The notes below the pieces were generated by a model. That model did not search any database, had not been told where the DNA came from, and saw nothing but the letters and a program-made list of their open reading frames with translations. A program made the position numbers and the translations under genes. A stretch of DNA of 35,048 bases from JAWXUE01 sp044432925 (lineage in GTDB: Bacteria > Bacillota_I > Bacilli_A > Acholeplasmatales > Anaeroplasmataceae): NCBI GenBank assembly GCA_044432925.1, contig JAWXUE010000015.1:1-35048 (forward strand), read 5' to 3'. This document shows, one piece after another, positions 22,433 through 32,324 of this stretch (positions are counted from its first letter, which is position 1; every line of letters starts with the position of its first letter).

Positions 22433-25400
22433 ATGACTTATAACATAGTAGCTTCTACTAATAAAGAAACAGTAGTAGCAGAATATAAAAAAGAAAATAG
22501 AAAATCAGAACAATATCAGTCTGAAGATCAATTAGAAAAAGAATTTATTAAGTTATTAGGAGAACAAGGTTACTCTTATGTTAATATAAATAACGAACAA
22601 GACTTAATAAATAATCTTAGAATACAATTACAAAAATTAAATAACTTTAATTTCTCGGATGATGAATGGGAGAGATTCTATGATACTTTTATTTGTAATA
22701 AAAATGAAGGAATAGAAGAGAAAACATTTACTATTCAAGAAGATAATATTAAAACATTAATATTAGATGATGATACACCTAAAAATATTAAATTAATTGA
22801 TAAAGAAAATATTCATAATAATAGCATGCAAGTTATTAATCAATATGAAGAAAATAATGGAGTTAGAGCATCTAGATATGATGTAACTATATTAGTTAAT
22901 GGGTTGCCTTTAATTCATGTTGAATTAAAAAGAAGAGGTGTGTCTATTAGACATGCCTTCGACCAAATTAAAAGATATCAAAGAGAAGCATTTTGGGCTA
23001 CTGGTTTATACAATTATATTCAATTATTTGTAATATCTAATGGAACTGAAACTAAGTATTATTCTAATACTACTAGAAATAACCATGTAAAAGAGCAAAG
23101 TAATAGTAGTACTAAAAAGACTAGTAATAGTTTTGAATTTACATCTTACTGGGCTGATGCAAATAATAAAGTTATCCCGGACCTAATGGATTTTTCTAAA
23201 ACATTCTTAATGAAACATACTGTATTAAATATCATTACAAAGTACTGTGTATTTACTACAGATAAGTTATTATTAGTTATGAGACCTTATCAAATAGCAG
23301 CTACAGAAAGAATCTTGAATAAGATTAATATTAGCACTAATTATAAAAAGACTGGTACTGTAGAAGCTGGTGGGTATATATGGCATACTACAGGAAGTGG
23401 TAAAACTTTAACATCATTTAAAACAGCTCAATTAGCTACAAGATTAGAATCAGTAGAAAAAGTATTATTCGTAGTAGATAGAAAAGATTTAGATTATCAA
23501 ACTATGAAAGAGTATGATAGATTTGAAAAAGGTGCTGCTAACTCTAATAAGAGTACAGCTATATTACAAAAACAATTAGAAAATGATTCTAAAATTATTA
23601 TTACTACTATAGACAAATTAAGTATTTTTATTTCAAAAAATAAAACTCATGAAGTTTATAAAAAGCATATAGTATTAATATTTGATGAATGTCATAGAAG
23701 TCAATTCGGTTCTATGCATACAAGTATAGTTAAATCGTTTAAAAACTATCACATGTTTGGATTTACTGGTACTCCAATCTTTGCTAAGAATAGTAGTGCT
23801 TGTGGGAATCCTAATTTAAAAACAACAGAACAAGCATTTGGAGATAAGCTTCATACATATACAATAGTTGATGCTATTAATGATGGTAATGTATTACCAT
23901 TTAAAATAGATTATATTAACACAATGAATATGAAAGAAGATGTATCAGACAAAGATGTTAAAAGAATAAACAAATCAGATGTATGGAATGATTCTAGAAG
24001 AATCACTAATACAACTGATTATATATTACAAAAATTTGATACTAAAACTAAAAGAGATAAAGTATATAAAGTTAAAGGGGCTAGTAAACGAGGATTCAAT
24101 AGTATCTTTGCTGTATCTAGTATACCTTCAGCTAAATTATATTATTTAGAGTTTATTAAACAAATGAAAGAAAAAGGTATTAAATTAAATGTAGCAACTA
24201 TATTTAGTTATAGTCCTAATGAAGAAGATCCAGAGGATGGAATTATTGATGAAAACTTTGATAATGAAAGATTAGATAAATCTTCAAGAGACTTCTTAGA
24301 CGCTGCTATAAAAGATTATAATGATACATTTAAAACAAGTTTTGATACAACAAGTGATAAGTTTGAAAATTATTATAAAGATGTAGCACAACGTATGAAA
24401 GATAAAGAAATAGACTTATTAATAGTTGTTAATATGTTCTTAACAGGGTTTGATGCAACTACTCTTAATACTTTATGGGTTGATAAGAATCTAAAGCAAC
24501 ATGGATTAATACAAGCATTCTCAAGAACAAATAGAATACTTAACTCTGTAAAAAGATTTGGTAATATAGTTTGTTTTAGAAATTTAGATGATGAAACTAA
24601 TGATGCATTAGCTTTATTCGGAGATAAGAATGCTGCTGGGTTAGTGTTATTAAAAAGTTTTGAAGATTATTATGAAGGTTATACAGATGAAAATAAAAAG
24701 AAACATATTGGTTATGTAGAACTAATAGAAGATTTAACTACTACATTTGAAGTAGGAGAAATGATTATTGGGGAGCAAAATCAAAAAGACTTTATTAAGT
24801 TATATGGACAAGTTCTAAAAATTAAAAATATACTTCAAGTTTTCGATCAATTTGAAGGTAATGAAATAATATCTGAAAGAGATTATCAAGATTATCAAAG
24901 TATGTATATTACTTTATATGAAAAATATTCTAAAGATAAAGATGATGAAAAAGAATCTATTAATGAAGATATAGAATTTGAAATGGAATTAGTAAAACAA
25001 GTAGAAATAAACATTGATTACATATTAATGTTAGTAGCTAAATTTCATAAATCAAATTGTAAAGATAAAGAAATACTTGTTGATATTAGAAAATCAATTG
25101 ATGCATCTATTCAATTAAGAAGTAAAAAACAATTAATTGAAGATTTCATTGGATCAATGACACCAGAAACAGATGTAGATAGTGATTGGAAGTCTTATGT
25201 TAAAGATGCAAAAGATAAAGAATTAAAAAATATAATAACAGAACAATCATTAAAAGAAGAAGAAACAATCAAGTTTATTGATAATTCATTTAGAGATGGA
25301 AGTCTTAAAACTACAGGTACAGATATAGATAAAATCTTACCAGCTGTTAGTTTGTTTAGCAGTACAACAGTAAATAAAGTAGAAAAAAGAAAAACAGTTA

Positions 25401-25444
25401 CTGAATTATTAATTAATTTCTTTGAGAAATTCTTTGGTGTATAA
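22433..25444 (+). CDS. hsdR: Type I restriction-modification system, restriction/translocase subunit (first system)
   Basis: HsdR of 1003 residues cleaves unmodified DNA after ATP-driven translocation. The N-terminal PD-(D/E)xK nuclease is visible as RYDVTILVNG...HVELK, with Asp150, Glu164 and Lys166. The SF2 motor has Walker A TGSGKT at 320-325, DECH at 418-421 and FGFTGTPIF just after; motif VI lies in LIQAFSRTNRI. The C-terminal helical region, which binds HsdM, is present and ends normally. The gene starts 5 nt after hsdS with AAGGAG. All catalytic residues appear intact, so with hsdM and hsdS this is a complete system. Confidence 0.96.
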   Translation: MTYNIVASTNKETVVAEYKKENRKSEQYQSEDQLEKEFIKLLGEQGYSYVNINNEQDLINNLRIQLQKLNNFNFSDDEWERFYDTFICNKNEGIEEKTFTIQEDNIKTLILDDDTPKNIKLIDKENIHNNSMQVINQYEENNGVRASRYDVTILVNGLPLIHVELKRRGVSIRHAFDQIKRYQREAFWATGLYNYIQLFVISNGTETKYYSNTTRNNHVKEQSNSSTKKTSNSFEFTSYWADANNKVIPDLMDFSKTFLMKHTVLNIITKYCVFTTDKLLLVMRPYQIAATERILNKINISTNYKKTGTVEAGGYIWHTTGSGKTLTSFKTAQLATRLESVEKVLFVVDRKDLDYQTMKEYDRFEKGAANSNKSTAILQKQLENDSKIIITTIDKLSIFISKNKTHEVYKKHIVLIFDECHRSQFGSMHTSIVKSFKNYHMFGFTGTPIFAKNSSACGNPNLKTTEQAFGDKLHTYTIVDAINDGNVLPFKIDYINTMNMKEDVSDKDVKRINKSDVWNDSRRITNTTDYILQKFDTKTKRDKVYKVKGASKRGFNSIFAVSSIPSAKLYYLEFIKQMKEKGIKLNVATIFSYSPNEEDPEDGIIDENFDNERLDKSSRDFLDAAIKDYNDTFKTSFDTTSDKFENYYKDVAQRMKDKEIDLLIVVNMFLTGFDATTLNTLWVDKNLKQHGLIQAFSRTNRILNSVKRFGNIVCFRNLDDETNDALALFGDKNAAGLVLLKSFEDYYEGYTDENKKKHIGYVELIEDLTTTFEVGEMIIGEQNQKDFIKLYGQVLKIKNILQVFDQFEGNEIISERDYQDYQSMYITLYEKYSKDKDDEKESINEDIEFEMELVKQVEINIDYILMLVAKFHKSNCKDKEILVDIRKSIDASIQLRSKKQLIEDFIGSMTPETDVDSDWKSYVKDAKDKELKNIITEQSLKEEETIKFIDNSFRDGSLKTTGTDIDKILPAVSLFSSTTVNKVEKRKTVTELLINFFEKFFGV

Positions 25445-25532
25445 TATTAAATTTAAAAATGTCGAACGTTTGTTTTTGCTAAAATTGTAATAAAATGTTA
25501 ATCTATAATAGAAGAAATAAATGGAGAACCAT

Positions 25533-26360
25533 ATGACTAAATTCGAAAATATAAAATTATTTAAAAATGCGCAAAAATTAAAACTTAAAAATCATACATG
25601 GGAAGCAATTATTTTAAATAGAGAACTATTATTTGAACTTTTATTTCATTTATTATTGGATAAAACTAATTTATTTTATTATGCAACTCAGATGACAAGT
25701 ACTAAAACAATTAATGAATCCAAGGAATTCATTAAAAAATTAATTGATAATGATATTATTGGAGATAGTCTAAATGATATTTTTTCGTCAATCGGTTGGG
25801 AAGACATAGATATTTCTAACTCAAGATTCCAAGGTGATTTAGGTGAGTATCTAATGACTATACTAATAGATACATATTTAGATTGTAAAACTATAATATC
25901 GAAAGTTTCATTGAAAACCTCTCCGAAGGTTTCGTCATTTGGCAATGATAATATATTTTACGATTTTGAAAAGAATATATTATTTTATGGAGAAGCTAAA
26001 TTTTACAATAGTGTTAAAGATGCTTTAAACTCTGCCACATCTAGTTTAAAATTACATAATGAATCTGAATTGAAATTTATTACAACACATAGTAATTTTA
26101 TTATTGGTGAAGAACGAGAAGAATTGATAGAAAAATTAGAACTTAGAAAATATGGAGAATTTACAATAAAAAGCATTGTTTTTATTATAAATGACGATAT
26201 ACATTTGAAGGAAGACTATGATAAAATTTTAAATGATAAATCTAATAAAGATTCAAATTTTGATAATATTTTGAAAAACGACATTATTGTATTTTTGCCA
26301 ATTTTGTCAAAAGAAGAATTTTTAGAATATTTTAAAAAGGAGATTGAATCAATTGAATGA
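25533..26360 (+). CDS. hamA: Hachiman system protein HamA (DUF1837 nuclease)
   Basis: The protein is about 275 residues from ATG 25533 (GGAG at 25523-25526; an upstream in-frame ATG at 25521 overlaps this ribosome binding site). DUF1837 features are present: FQGDLGEYLMTILI (Gly104-Glu105), a conserved Lys-rich strand, GNDNIFYD (137-144) and FYGEAKFYNS (GEAK 153-156). These form a PD-(D/E)xK-like active site with the Asp and the Glu-x-Lys. In Hachiman, HamA is the nuclease held in check by HamB until damaged or foreign DNA is sensed. The 3' end overlaps hamB. DUF1837 plus the helicase partner makes the call firm even though the N-terminus (1-90) is not recognised. Confidence 0.88.
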   Translation: MTKFENIKLFKNAQKLKLKNHTWEAIILNRELLFELLFHLLLDKTNLFYYATQMTSTKTINESKEFIKKLIDNDIIGDSLNDIFSSIGWEDIDISNSRFQGDLGEYLMTILIDTYLDCKTIISKVSLKTSPKVSSFGNDNIFYDFEKNILFYGEAKFYNSVKDALNSATSSLKLHNESELKFITTHSNFIIGEEREELIEKLELRKYGEFTIKSIVFIINDDIHLKEDYDKILNDKSNKDSNFDNILKNDIIVFLPILSKEEFLEYFKKEIESIE

Positions 26361-28383
26361 TAGATATCAAAAGGAATATAAGTATTTAAATGTAAATATA
26401 TCTAAAGAAAGAAAGTCTTTTCTTAAGAAAGTATTATTGTCAAGTGATTTAGAAGAATCGTCAGAATTCAGTTTTTGGGATTTAGAAATGTATGACTCAA
26501 GAGACAATAATAGACAAAAAATTAAAAGTATTGCATTTATGTCAAAACTTAATCATAATATTCAATTAACTACTCAACAAGTAGAAATTTTAAGTATACT
26601 TAATGAATCTAGCTTGTTTTTAAGTGCACCGACTTCATTTGGTAAAACTTTTATTGTGCTTGAATTCATTAAAAGAAATATAAATAATCTAAACAATATT
26701 CTTTTTGTTGTACCGACTATAGCATTAATGAATGAATTAGTAAAAAAAATATATGATAATTTTTCTGATTACTATAATATATCTATTAATAAAGAAGAAG
26801 TTTTTAGTGAAAGAAATATCTTTATTATGGTTCCAGAACGAACAAATACCGAATTCATTACTATGTTAAAGGAGAAAAAATTAGATTTACTTATTATAGA
26901 TGAAATATATAAGTTGCAATCAAAAAGAGTTGCAACAGATGATAGAATTATAACTATGAATAAAGCATATTTCGATTTAGTTAAGACAGCAACAAAAGTT
27001 ATTCTTTTAGGTCCATTTATAAAAGATATATCATTCAATAATACTAATCTTAATATTACGAAATTCTTTACAAATTACTCCCCTGTATATAGTGAATTAA
27101 TTACTTATGGTTCCGGTTGGATTGATAATTTAGATGTTAGTAAAAGTCAACTTATTTACTTCAATAAACCTCAAAATATATATAACAATATTGATATTAT
27201 TCTTAGAAATATTAAAATAAATAATGAACTATGTATCCTCTATAAAGAAGAGATTGATTATTTATCAAATATAGGAGGAGAAAATTGGTATTTTGTAAAA
27301 CTTTTAAAAAGAGGTATTGGTATACATCATGGGAAAACGCCAAATTACTTTAGAAAATTTTTAGAGGATGAGTATAATGTTGGTAACATAAAAACACTTT
27401 TATGTACAAGTACATTAATGGAAGGCGTTAATACTCCAACTAACTCTTTGATTGTAGTTGATGATCCAGATGGTGCTTTTGAATTTTCAAATTTAGTTGG
27501 AAGAGTTGCTAGGTTGAGTCCAGAAAATCCTGTAGTTGGTGAAGTATATGTATCAAACGAAATCTTTGATAAGTATAATGATGTTGATCAATGGAAGAAT
27601 TTAACTATTTTAGCTGAAGGTGATGTTGCTAATTCAGAAGATGAATTATTATACTTTGATAAAACCGAGTGTGAGAAGAAAGGTAAATTGGAGCAGTATA
27701 ATAAAGATATAGAGTATTTAAATAATAATTTTAATGTTACGAAAGAAAAAATTATAAATAAAACATTAAAATTTAAAACTGTTGTAAAATTTGCAAAAGG
27801 TGATTATAAAAGACAGTACAAATTAGCTGCATCTGTGAAACATTGCAACGATTTATCTATAAAATTGCTATTAAATATTTCACAAGATTGGAAAAAAGAG
27901 AAATTTCCATCAATTTCTTCAGAAGATGGATATCTCCAGTATAAATTTTATATTTTGAAAATTCTTAATAACGTATCTTTAGAAGTATTAGTTCAAAAGT
28001 TTAAAGATGATGTTCCAAATTATAAGCAAGTTGATATAGATATTTTTTTAGATAAAATAAATGAATTGGAAAAAATTATTAAATTTAAATTAATAATAAT
28101 TAAAGATTATCTCGATTTATTTATCAAGCCTGATGAAATGACAAATGATTTGAAAAATTATTATAATTTATTGTGTGGATACACAGAAAGATCAATTGAG
28201 TGTAAGATATTAGATGACCTAGGTGTTGAAACTGTCGATGTACCTAATATAATAAAAAATTTAAATATGAATTCAGAAAAAATTTCAACATCTAATATCA
28301 TTTCTAAAATTAAATCAAATAAATCGAAAATTTTAAGCAATGTAAAAAGTCCATTTACAATAAGAAACATAAATAAACTTTAA
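26353..28383 (+). CDS. hamB: Hachiman system helicase HamB
   Basis: SF2 (Ski2-like) helicase of ~676 residues. Walker A SAPTSFGKT is at 91-99; the Walker B motif reads DEIY (183-186) instead of the more usual DExH/DEAD. Motif V is STLMEGVNTPTNSLIV and motif VI NLVGRVARLS. SAPTSFGKT followed by a helical C-terminal region is characteristic of HamB. There is no in-frame ATG at the 5' end. TTG 26353, ten bases after AAGGAG, is the most likely start, with TTG 26344 too close to that site. It overlaps hamA by 8 nt, consistent with a two-gene operon. Together the pair should form an anti-phage surveillance complex. Confidence 0.88.
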   Translation: MNDRYQKEYKYLNVNISKERKSFLKKVLLSSDLEESSEFSFWDLEMYDSRDNNRQKIKSIAFMSKLNHNIQLTTQQVEILSILNESSLFLSAPTSFGKTFIVLEFIKRNINNLNNILFVVPTIALMNELVKKIYDNFSDYYNISINKEEVFSERNIFIMVPERTNTEFITMLKEKKLDLLIIDEIYKLQSKRVATDDRIITMNKAYFDLVKTATKVILLGPFIKDISFNNTNLNITKFFTNYSPVYSELITYGSGWIDNLDVSKSQLIYFNKPQNIYNNIDIILRNIKINNELCILYKEEIDYLSNIGGENWYFVKLLKRGIGIHHGKTPNYFRKFLEDEYNVGNIKTLLCTSTLMEGVNTPTNSLIVVDDPDGAFEFSNLVGRVARLSPENPVVGEVYVSNEIFDKYNDVDQWKNLTILAEGDVANSEDELLYFDKTECEKKGKLEQYNKDIEYLNNNFNVTKEKIINKTLKFKTVVKFAKGDYKRQYKLAASVKHCNDLSIKLLLNISQDWKKEKFPSISSEDGYLQYKFYILKILNNVSLEVLVQKFKDDVPNYKQVDIDIFLDKINELEKIIKFKLIIIKDYLDLFIKPDEMTNDLKNYYNLLCGYTERSIECKILDDLGVETVDVPNIIKNLNMNSEKISTSNIISKIKSNKSKILSNVKSPFTIRNINKL

Positions 28384-28497
28384 TAATAGAACAAGCAAAT
28401 ACTCTATTAATTTATAGTGTTTATCTGTACACTAAATTATTAAACAATATCATAATAAATAAACTAACTACATATAAATTACATGAGGCGATTAATC

Positions 28498-29184
28498 ATG
28501 AAAAAATTTATAGTAGTTAGTTTTATTTTATTTTTATGTATTTTTAATATATTAAAAGTAAATGCATATGAATATGCATCAAATGCTAAAGGAGCAATAT
28601 TAATAGAAGAAGAAACAGGAGAAATACTTTATTCTAAGAATGAACATGATAGATTAATTCCTGCTTCTATGACTAAAATTATGAGTTTAATTTTAGTTTC
28701 AGAAAAAATAGAAAATAATAATATTAATTTAAATGATAATGTAACAATATCTGCTTATGCAGCTTCTATGGGTGGTTCTCAAGTTTATTTAAAAGAAGGA
28801 GAAGTATTAACTGTAGAAGATTTATTAAAATGTGTTACTATAGTATCTGCTAATGATGCTTGTGTAGCACTTGCTGAATTAACATATGGAAGTGAAGAGA
28901 GATTTGTATCTGAAATGAATCAAAGAGTAGAGGACTTAGGTCTTGAAAATACTTTATTTCAAGATACAACAGGTCTTACAGATGTTAATCACTATTCAAG
29001 TGCTTATGATATGTCTATGATGAGTAAACACTTATTAAATAATTATAAAGATTTAATACTTCCTTTTACATCAACTTATGATGATTATATAAGAGAAGAT
29101 ACTGAAAGTCCATTTTGGTTAGTAACTACAAATAAACTAGTAAAACATATCGAAGGCTTAGATGGACTTAAAACAGGTGTTTGA
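28498..29184 (+). pseudogene. Truncated D-alanyl-D-alanine carboxypeptidase (PBP5/DacF type)
   Basis: This is the first 228 residues of a secreted low-molecular-weight penicillin-binding protein, normally ~380-400. It has an N-terminal signal peptide (KKFIVVSFILFLCIFNILK ... VNA), the catalytic SxxK box SMTK (57-60), the SxN box SAN (117-119) and the KTG box (225-227). The frame stops one codon after KTG (…GLKTGV, TGA). The rest of the catalytic domain and the C-terminal domain are missing, and no continuation is visible in the other frames downstream. Start ATG 28498 has GAGG upstream. The sequence changes to the hairpin-promoter junction of the next cassette ~30 bp later, so it is probably the remnant of a host gene cut by arrival or rearrangement of the neighbouring unit. 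Confidence 0.88.
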
Positions 29185-29216
29185 TGTCTTTAATGCGCAA
29201 GAATAAAAAGAATAAT

Positions 29217-29252
29217 AAAGTTCAAAGTGAGAATCAACTTACTTTGAACTTT
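29217..29252 (+). terminator. Repeated-family hairpin after the truncated carboxypeptidase gene
   Basis: A 15-bp stem (29217-29231 and 29238-29252) with loop AATCAA differs from the 14723 copy by one loop base. The T-tail is short, so it may work partly as a junction repeat rather than as an efficient terminator. Confidence 0.75.
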
Positions 29253-29266
29253 CATTTTAGTTTCTA

Positions 29267-29295
29267 ATGAAAAATATGTTGAAATATGGTATTAT
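29267..29295 (+). promoter_or_regulatory. Promoter of the second DUF262 gene
   Basis: ATGAAA (29267-29272), a 17-bp spacer and TATTAT (29290-29295) with TG before it (extended -10). It is nearly identical in layout to the promoters at 13704 and 14775. The following leader, with GAGGTTTTAATATG, matches that of the GIY-YIG gene. Confidence 0.72.
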
Positions 29296-29322
29296 ATTTA
29301 TAAAAGTAAGAGAGGTTTTAAT

Positions 29323-31452
29323 ATGAAAGCAAATAAATTATGGATGTTAAAAGATTTTTTAAATACAAATAAAGTATTGTTTAAAATACCAGTATATCAA
29401 AGAAATTATGATTGGTCAGAATCTAATTGTAATAGATTGTTATTAGATATTAAAAATGTTATAGAAACTAATAATAAACATTTTATTGGAGCTGTAGTAT
29501 ATATGTCAGATGATACTAATTCAGTTTCATTAAATGAATATATTATTATTGATGGACAACAAAGAATTACTACTATGATGTTAGTTTTAAAAGCTTTATG
29601 TGATGTATCTTTAGATTTAATTAATGAATTAAATTTAAAAGATGATAAAATAGAAGAAGATATCAAACTATTAAATGAAACTGATGTTGTGTATGGTGAT
29701 ATAGATGAAGATTATCTTCATAATAAAAGATGTGATGAGAAATTTAAAATTAAATTAAAACCTATTAAAACAGATAATGAACAATTTGATTTATTACTAA
29801 AAAATAAATATGAACAGTTAAATAAAGAAAGTCATATATATTTAAATTATAATTTTTGTAAAGAAAAGTTTATTTTGTGGATTAAGCAAGGTATTACACC
29901 AAAACAAATATATAATGCTTTAGAAAAATTAGAAGTGGTTGAAATTGTATTACAAAAAGGTGAAGATGATCCTCAAGTAATATTTGAGAGTATTAACTCA
30001 ACAGGGTTAGATTTAACTAATTCAGACTTAATTAGAAATTTTTTATTAATGAATGAAGAGGACCAAGATAGATTATTTGAAGATTATTGGTGTAATATTG
30101 AAAGAAATTTAAAAAGAAGTCATAGTTATAATGATATGGATAATTTCTTTAATAATTACGTTATTTATAAAACATCATCCCCAACAAATCTTAGACAACT
30201 TTATAACAAATTCGTTGATTTATCTAAAGAAATATCAAACGAAGAAATATTAAAAGAATTGAATCAATTATCAAAATATTATAAATTATTTATATATGGA
30301 TGTGATACATATTCTAAAAAAATAAATTCTAGCTTAACAAAATTAAGATTATTAAATCAAACAACTTGTTATCCGTTTTTATTACATTTATTTAATGATT
30401 TTAATAATAATGTAATCACTGAAGAAGAAGTGAATAAGGTGTTAGAATTCTTAGTGTCTTATTTATTAAGAAGAATTGTTTGCGGTGTTCCATCAAACTC
30501 TTTAAGAGGATTATTCATCTATTTATATTGTCGTGTATTTAAAGTTAAAGAAAACAAAAAACATTATAGTGACACGATTATTACGTATTTTATGAATACA
30601 GTGTCTAAGGATTCGATACCAAATGATTCAGAGTTTAAATCTAGTTTAATAAATTCAAATATTTATCAAAATTCAGCACTATGTAAATTCTTATTATGTG
30701 ACATTGAAAATGGAGATAGTAAAGAAGTTTTAGATTTTTCTAATCTTACTATTGAACATATTATGCCTCAAACTTTATCTATTGATTGGAGTCATATAGA
30801 TAATGAGTATCATACCAATTATTTACATACATTAGGTAATTTATCTATTACAGGATATAACTCTGAATTATCAAATAAGAAATTCAGTGAGAAAAAAGAA
30901 ATAATTATTGCTAATTCAAAAGCAAATGTTTTAAATAGTGATGTCATTAATCAAGAAGTTTGGAATGAAGAATCAATTAATAATAGAGCTAATAGATTAT
31001 CTAAAATTATCTTAGATAGATATAATATAAATTATGTAGATAATAATAAAATATCTTTTGAATACACTAAAGAAATTTTATTTTCAGAAGAAGTTGAAGT
31101 TACAGGAAAGAAACTTGTATCTTTTAAATTTTATGATCAAATTTATAAACAAAATAAATTTTCTTTAATGTTAGTAGATGCATTTAAAATTTTACTAACT
31201 AAGCACGAAGGAAAATTAAGAGAATTTGCTGAAGATGGTTATTCAATGAATGTACAATATAAGCACACTCATTTATCGACTAATATTGTCGATTTAAGAA
31301 AGCCCAAGGAAGTAGGTTCGGGTATATGTATAGAAACTCATTTAAATGCGGATAGTTGTTGTTGGTTCATAACATCAATATTAAGGGATTTAAATGAAGA
31401 TGCATCTAAATTCAGTTTATTTGTTGTTGATGAAGAGGAAATGGATGAGTAA
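29323..31452 (+). CDS. DUF262/DUF1524 (GmrSD-like) protein, second copy
   Basis: This 709-residue protein is only distantly related to the one at 16053. DUF262 is marked by IPVYQRNYDW (22-31) and IIDGQQRITT (75-84), then VIFESINSTGLDLTNSDLIRNFLL. The DUF1524 nuclease domain is marked by LTIEHIMPQTL (475-485) and the LGNLSITGYNSELSNKKF segment. About 110 residues follow this core and form an extra C-terminal domain that I do not recognise (around KTHLSTNIVDLRKP-type sequence near 650-700). Type IV restriction of modified phage DNA is the expected role. The last 8 nt overlap the start of a CoiA-like nuclease gene, so the two are translated together. The start has GAGGTTTT upstream. Confidence 0.9.
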   Translation: MKANKLWMLKDFLNTNKVLFKIPVYQRNYDWSESNCNRLLLDIKNVIETNNKHFIGAVVYMSDDTNSVSLNEYIIIDGQQRITTMMLVLKALCDVSLDLINELNLKDDKIEEDIKLLNETDVVYGDIDEDYLHNKRCDEKFKIKLKPIKTDNEQFDLLLKNKYEQLNKESHIYLNYNFCKEKFILWIKQGITPKQIYNALEKLEVVEIVLQKGEDDPQVIFESINSTGLDLTNSDLIRNFLLMNEEDQDRLFEDYWCNIERNLKRSHSYNDMDNFFNNYVIYKTSSPTNLRQLYNKFVDLSKEISNEEILKELNQLSKYYKLFIYGCDTYSKKINSSLTKLRLLNQTTCYPFLLHLFNDFNNNVITEEEVNKVLEFLVSYLLRRIVCGVPSNSLRGLFIYLYCRVFKVKENKKHYSDTIITYFMNTVSKDSIPNDSEFKSSLINSNIYQNSALCKFLLCDIENGDSKEVLDFSNLTIEHIMPQTLSIDWSHIDNEYHTNYLHTLGNLSITGYNSELSNKKFSEKKEIIIANSKANVLNSDVINQEVWNEESINNRANRLSKIILDRYNINYVDNNKISFEYTKEILFSEEVEVTGKKLVSFKFYDQIYKQNKFSLMLVDAFKILLTKHEGKLREFAEDGYSMNVQYKHTHLSTNIVDLRKPKEVGSGICIETHLNADSCCWFITSILRDLNEDASKFSLFVVDEEEMDE

Positions 31453-32317
31453 ATCAAATTCTTCTAAATATAAAATGCAATATGTATTGGATAGTAATAA
31501 AAATAAAATACATTTAAATGAAGCTGATAAAGAGGTAACATATTATTGTTATGATTGTGGTGGAGAAGTTTTTAAGAAAACTTCTAAAGATTTAAATGAT
31601 TTCTTTTGTCATAAAAACTTGAATTATTGTATAAGTCATTCTAATAATAGAGAAATGAGTTTTTGGCATCTTATATTTAGAATATTCTTTAATAAAAATG
31701 AGTGTGAGTATAGATGTTTAATTGATGATGAATTACATATTGCAGATATTAATTCAGGAAATGTAGTAATTGAATTACAACATTCGAACGTTTCCATCAA
31801 AGAATTTAATTCTAGAAATAGTGCTTATAGAAAAAAGGAACAAGTAGTAATTTGGATTTTTGATATTACAGGTAGAAATAGCAAACAAGAATGTCCAAAA
31901 GATATGAATTATAAGATACCTCAACCATGTTTAGAAGGATTTGATTTTGATAAACAAAGAGAAAATGGAGTGTATATATATTTTCATTTTTCAAATTATA
32001 TTTTAAATGATAAATTTTTTTTAATTTCATCTCATAAATTTAATGATAAAAATAAGTTTTATCATGAAAAACCTGTTAAGTTGATAGATGTATTAAGTTA
32101 CCATAAAATTTATAGAAGTTCTAGATTAACAGACTTGTTTCTTCATTGTGATAAAGCAACTTTAAAGTGTTTAAACATAAGTGATGATAAGTTATATTAC
32201 ATATCTAATATAAAAACTCCTAAAGTAACTGATAAGGAATCAGGTAAAGATGTTACTGATGAAATGAAAATAAATAAGTTTGATGCTTGCTGGGAGATAA
32301 AAGGGATTATACATTAA
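31445..32317 (+). CDS. CoiA-like nuclease-domain protein
   Basis: This protein has 290 residues; the start is ATG 31445 (GAGGAAATGG upstream, stop of the preceding gene overlapped by 8 nt), not the earlier ATG of the same frame at 31394. The N-terminal ~60 residues hold a zinc-ribbon-like set of cysteines (YYCYDCGG ... FFCHKNLNYC). The following domain matches the CoiA family: FWHLIFRIFF, then HIADINSGNVVIELQHS with the PD-(D/E)xK-like Asp and Glu-x-Gln, then REKKEQVV-type and WIFDITG strands. CoiA is a competence-associated protein with a predicted nuclease fold, and relatives occur in defence islands. Coupling to a DUF262 protein suggests a two-component effector here rather than a role in competence. 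Activity is inferred from the motif only. Confidence 0.8.
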   Translation: MSKSNSSKYKMQYVLDSNKNKIHLNEADKEVTYYCYDCGGEVFKKTSKDLNDFFCHKNLNYCISHSNNREMSFWHLIFRIFFNKNECEYRCLIDDELHIADINSGNVVIELQHSNVSIKEFNSRNSAYRKKEQVVIWIFDITGRNSKQECPKDMNYKIPQPCLEGFDFDKQRENGVYIYFHFSNYILNDKFFLISSHKFNDKNKFYHEKPVKLIDVLSYHKIYRSSRLTDLFLHCDKATLKCLNISDDKLYYISNIKTPKVTDKESGKDVTDEMKINKFDACWEIKGIIH

Positions 32318-32324
32318 GATAGTG

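Noticed and set aside
25445..25532. Separate promoter for the Hachiman genes
   Set aside because: TATAAT at 25504 is present, but no -35 box lies at an acceptable distance; it may exist but cannot be supported.
28384..28482. Terminator or promoter between hamB and the truncated carboxypeptidase gene
   Set aside because: Only short AT-rich inverted repeats (such as TAGTGT/ACACTA) without a T-tract, and no convincing -35/-10 pair.
28498..29252. Insertion sequence as the cause of the carboxypeptidase truncation
   Set aside because: No transposase, terminal inverted repeat or target-site duplication is visible next to the break.
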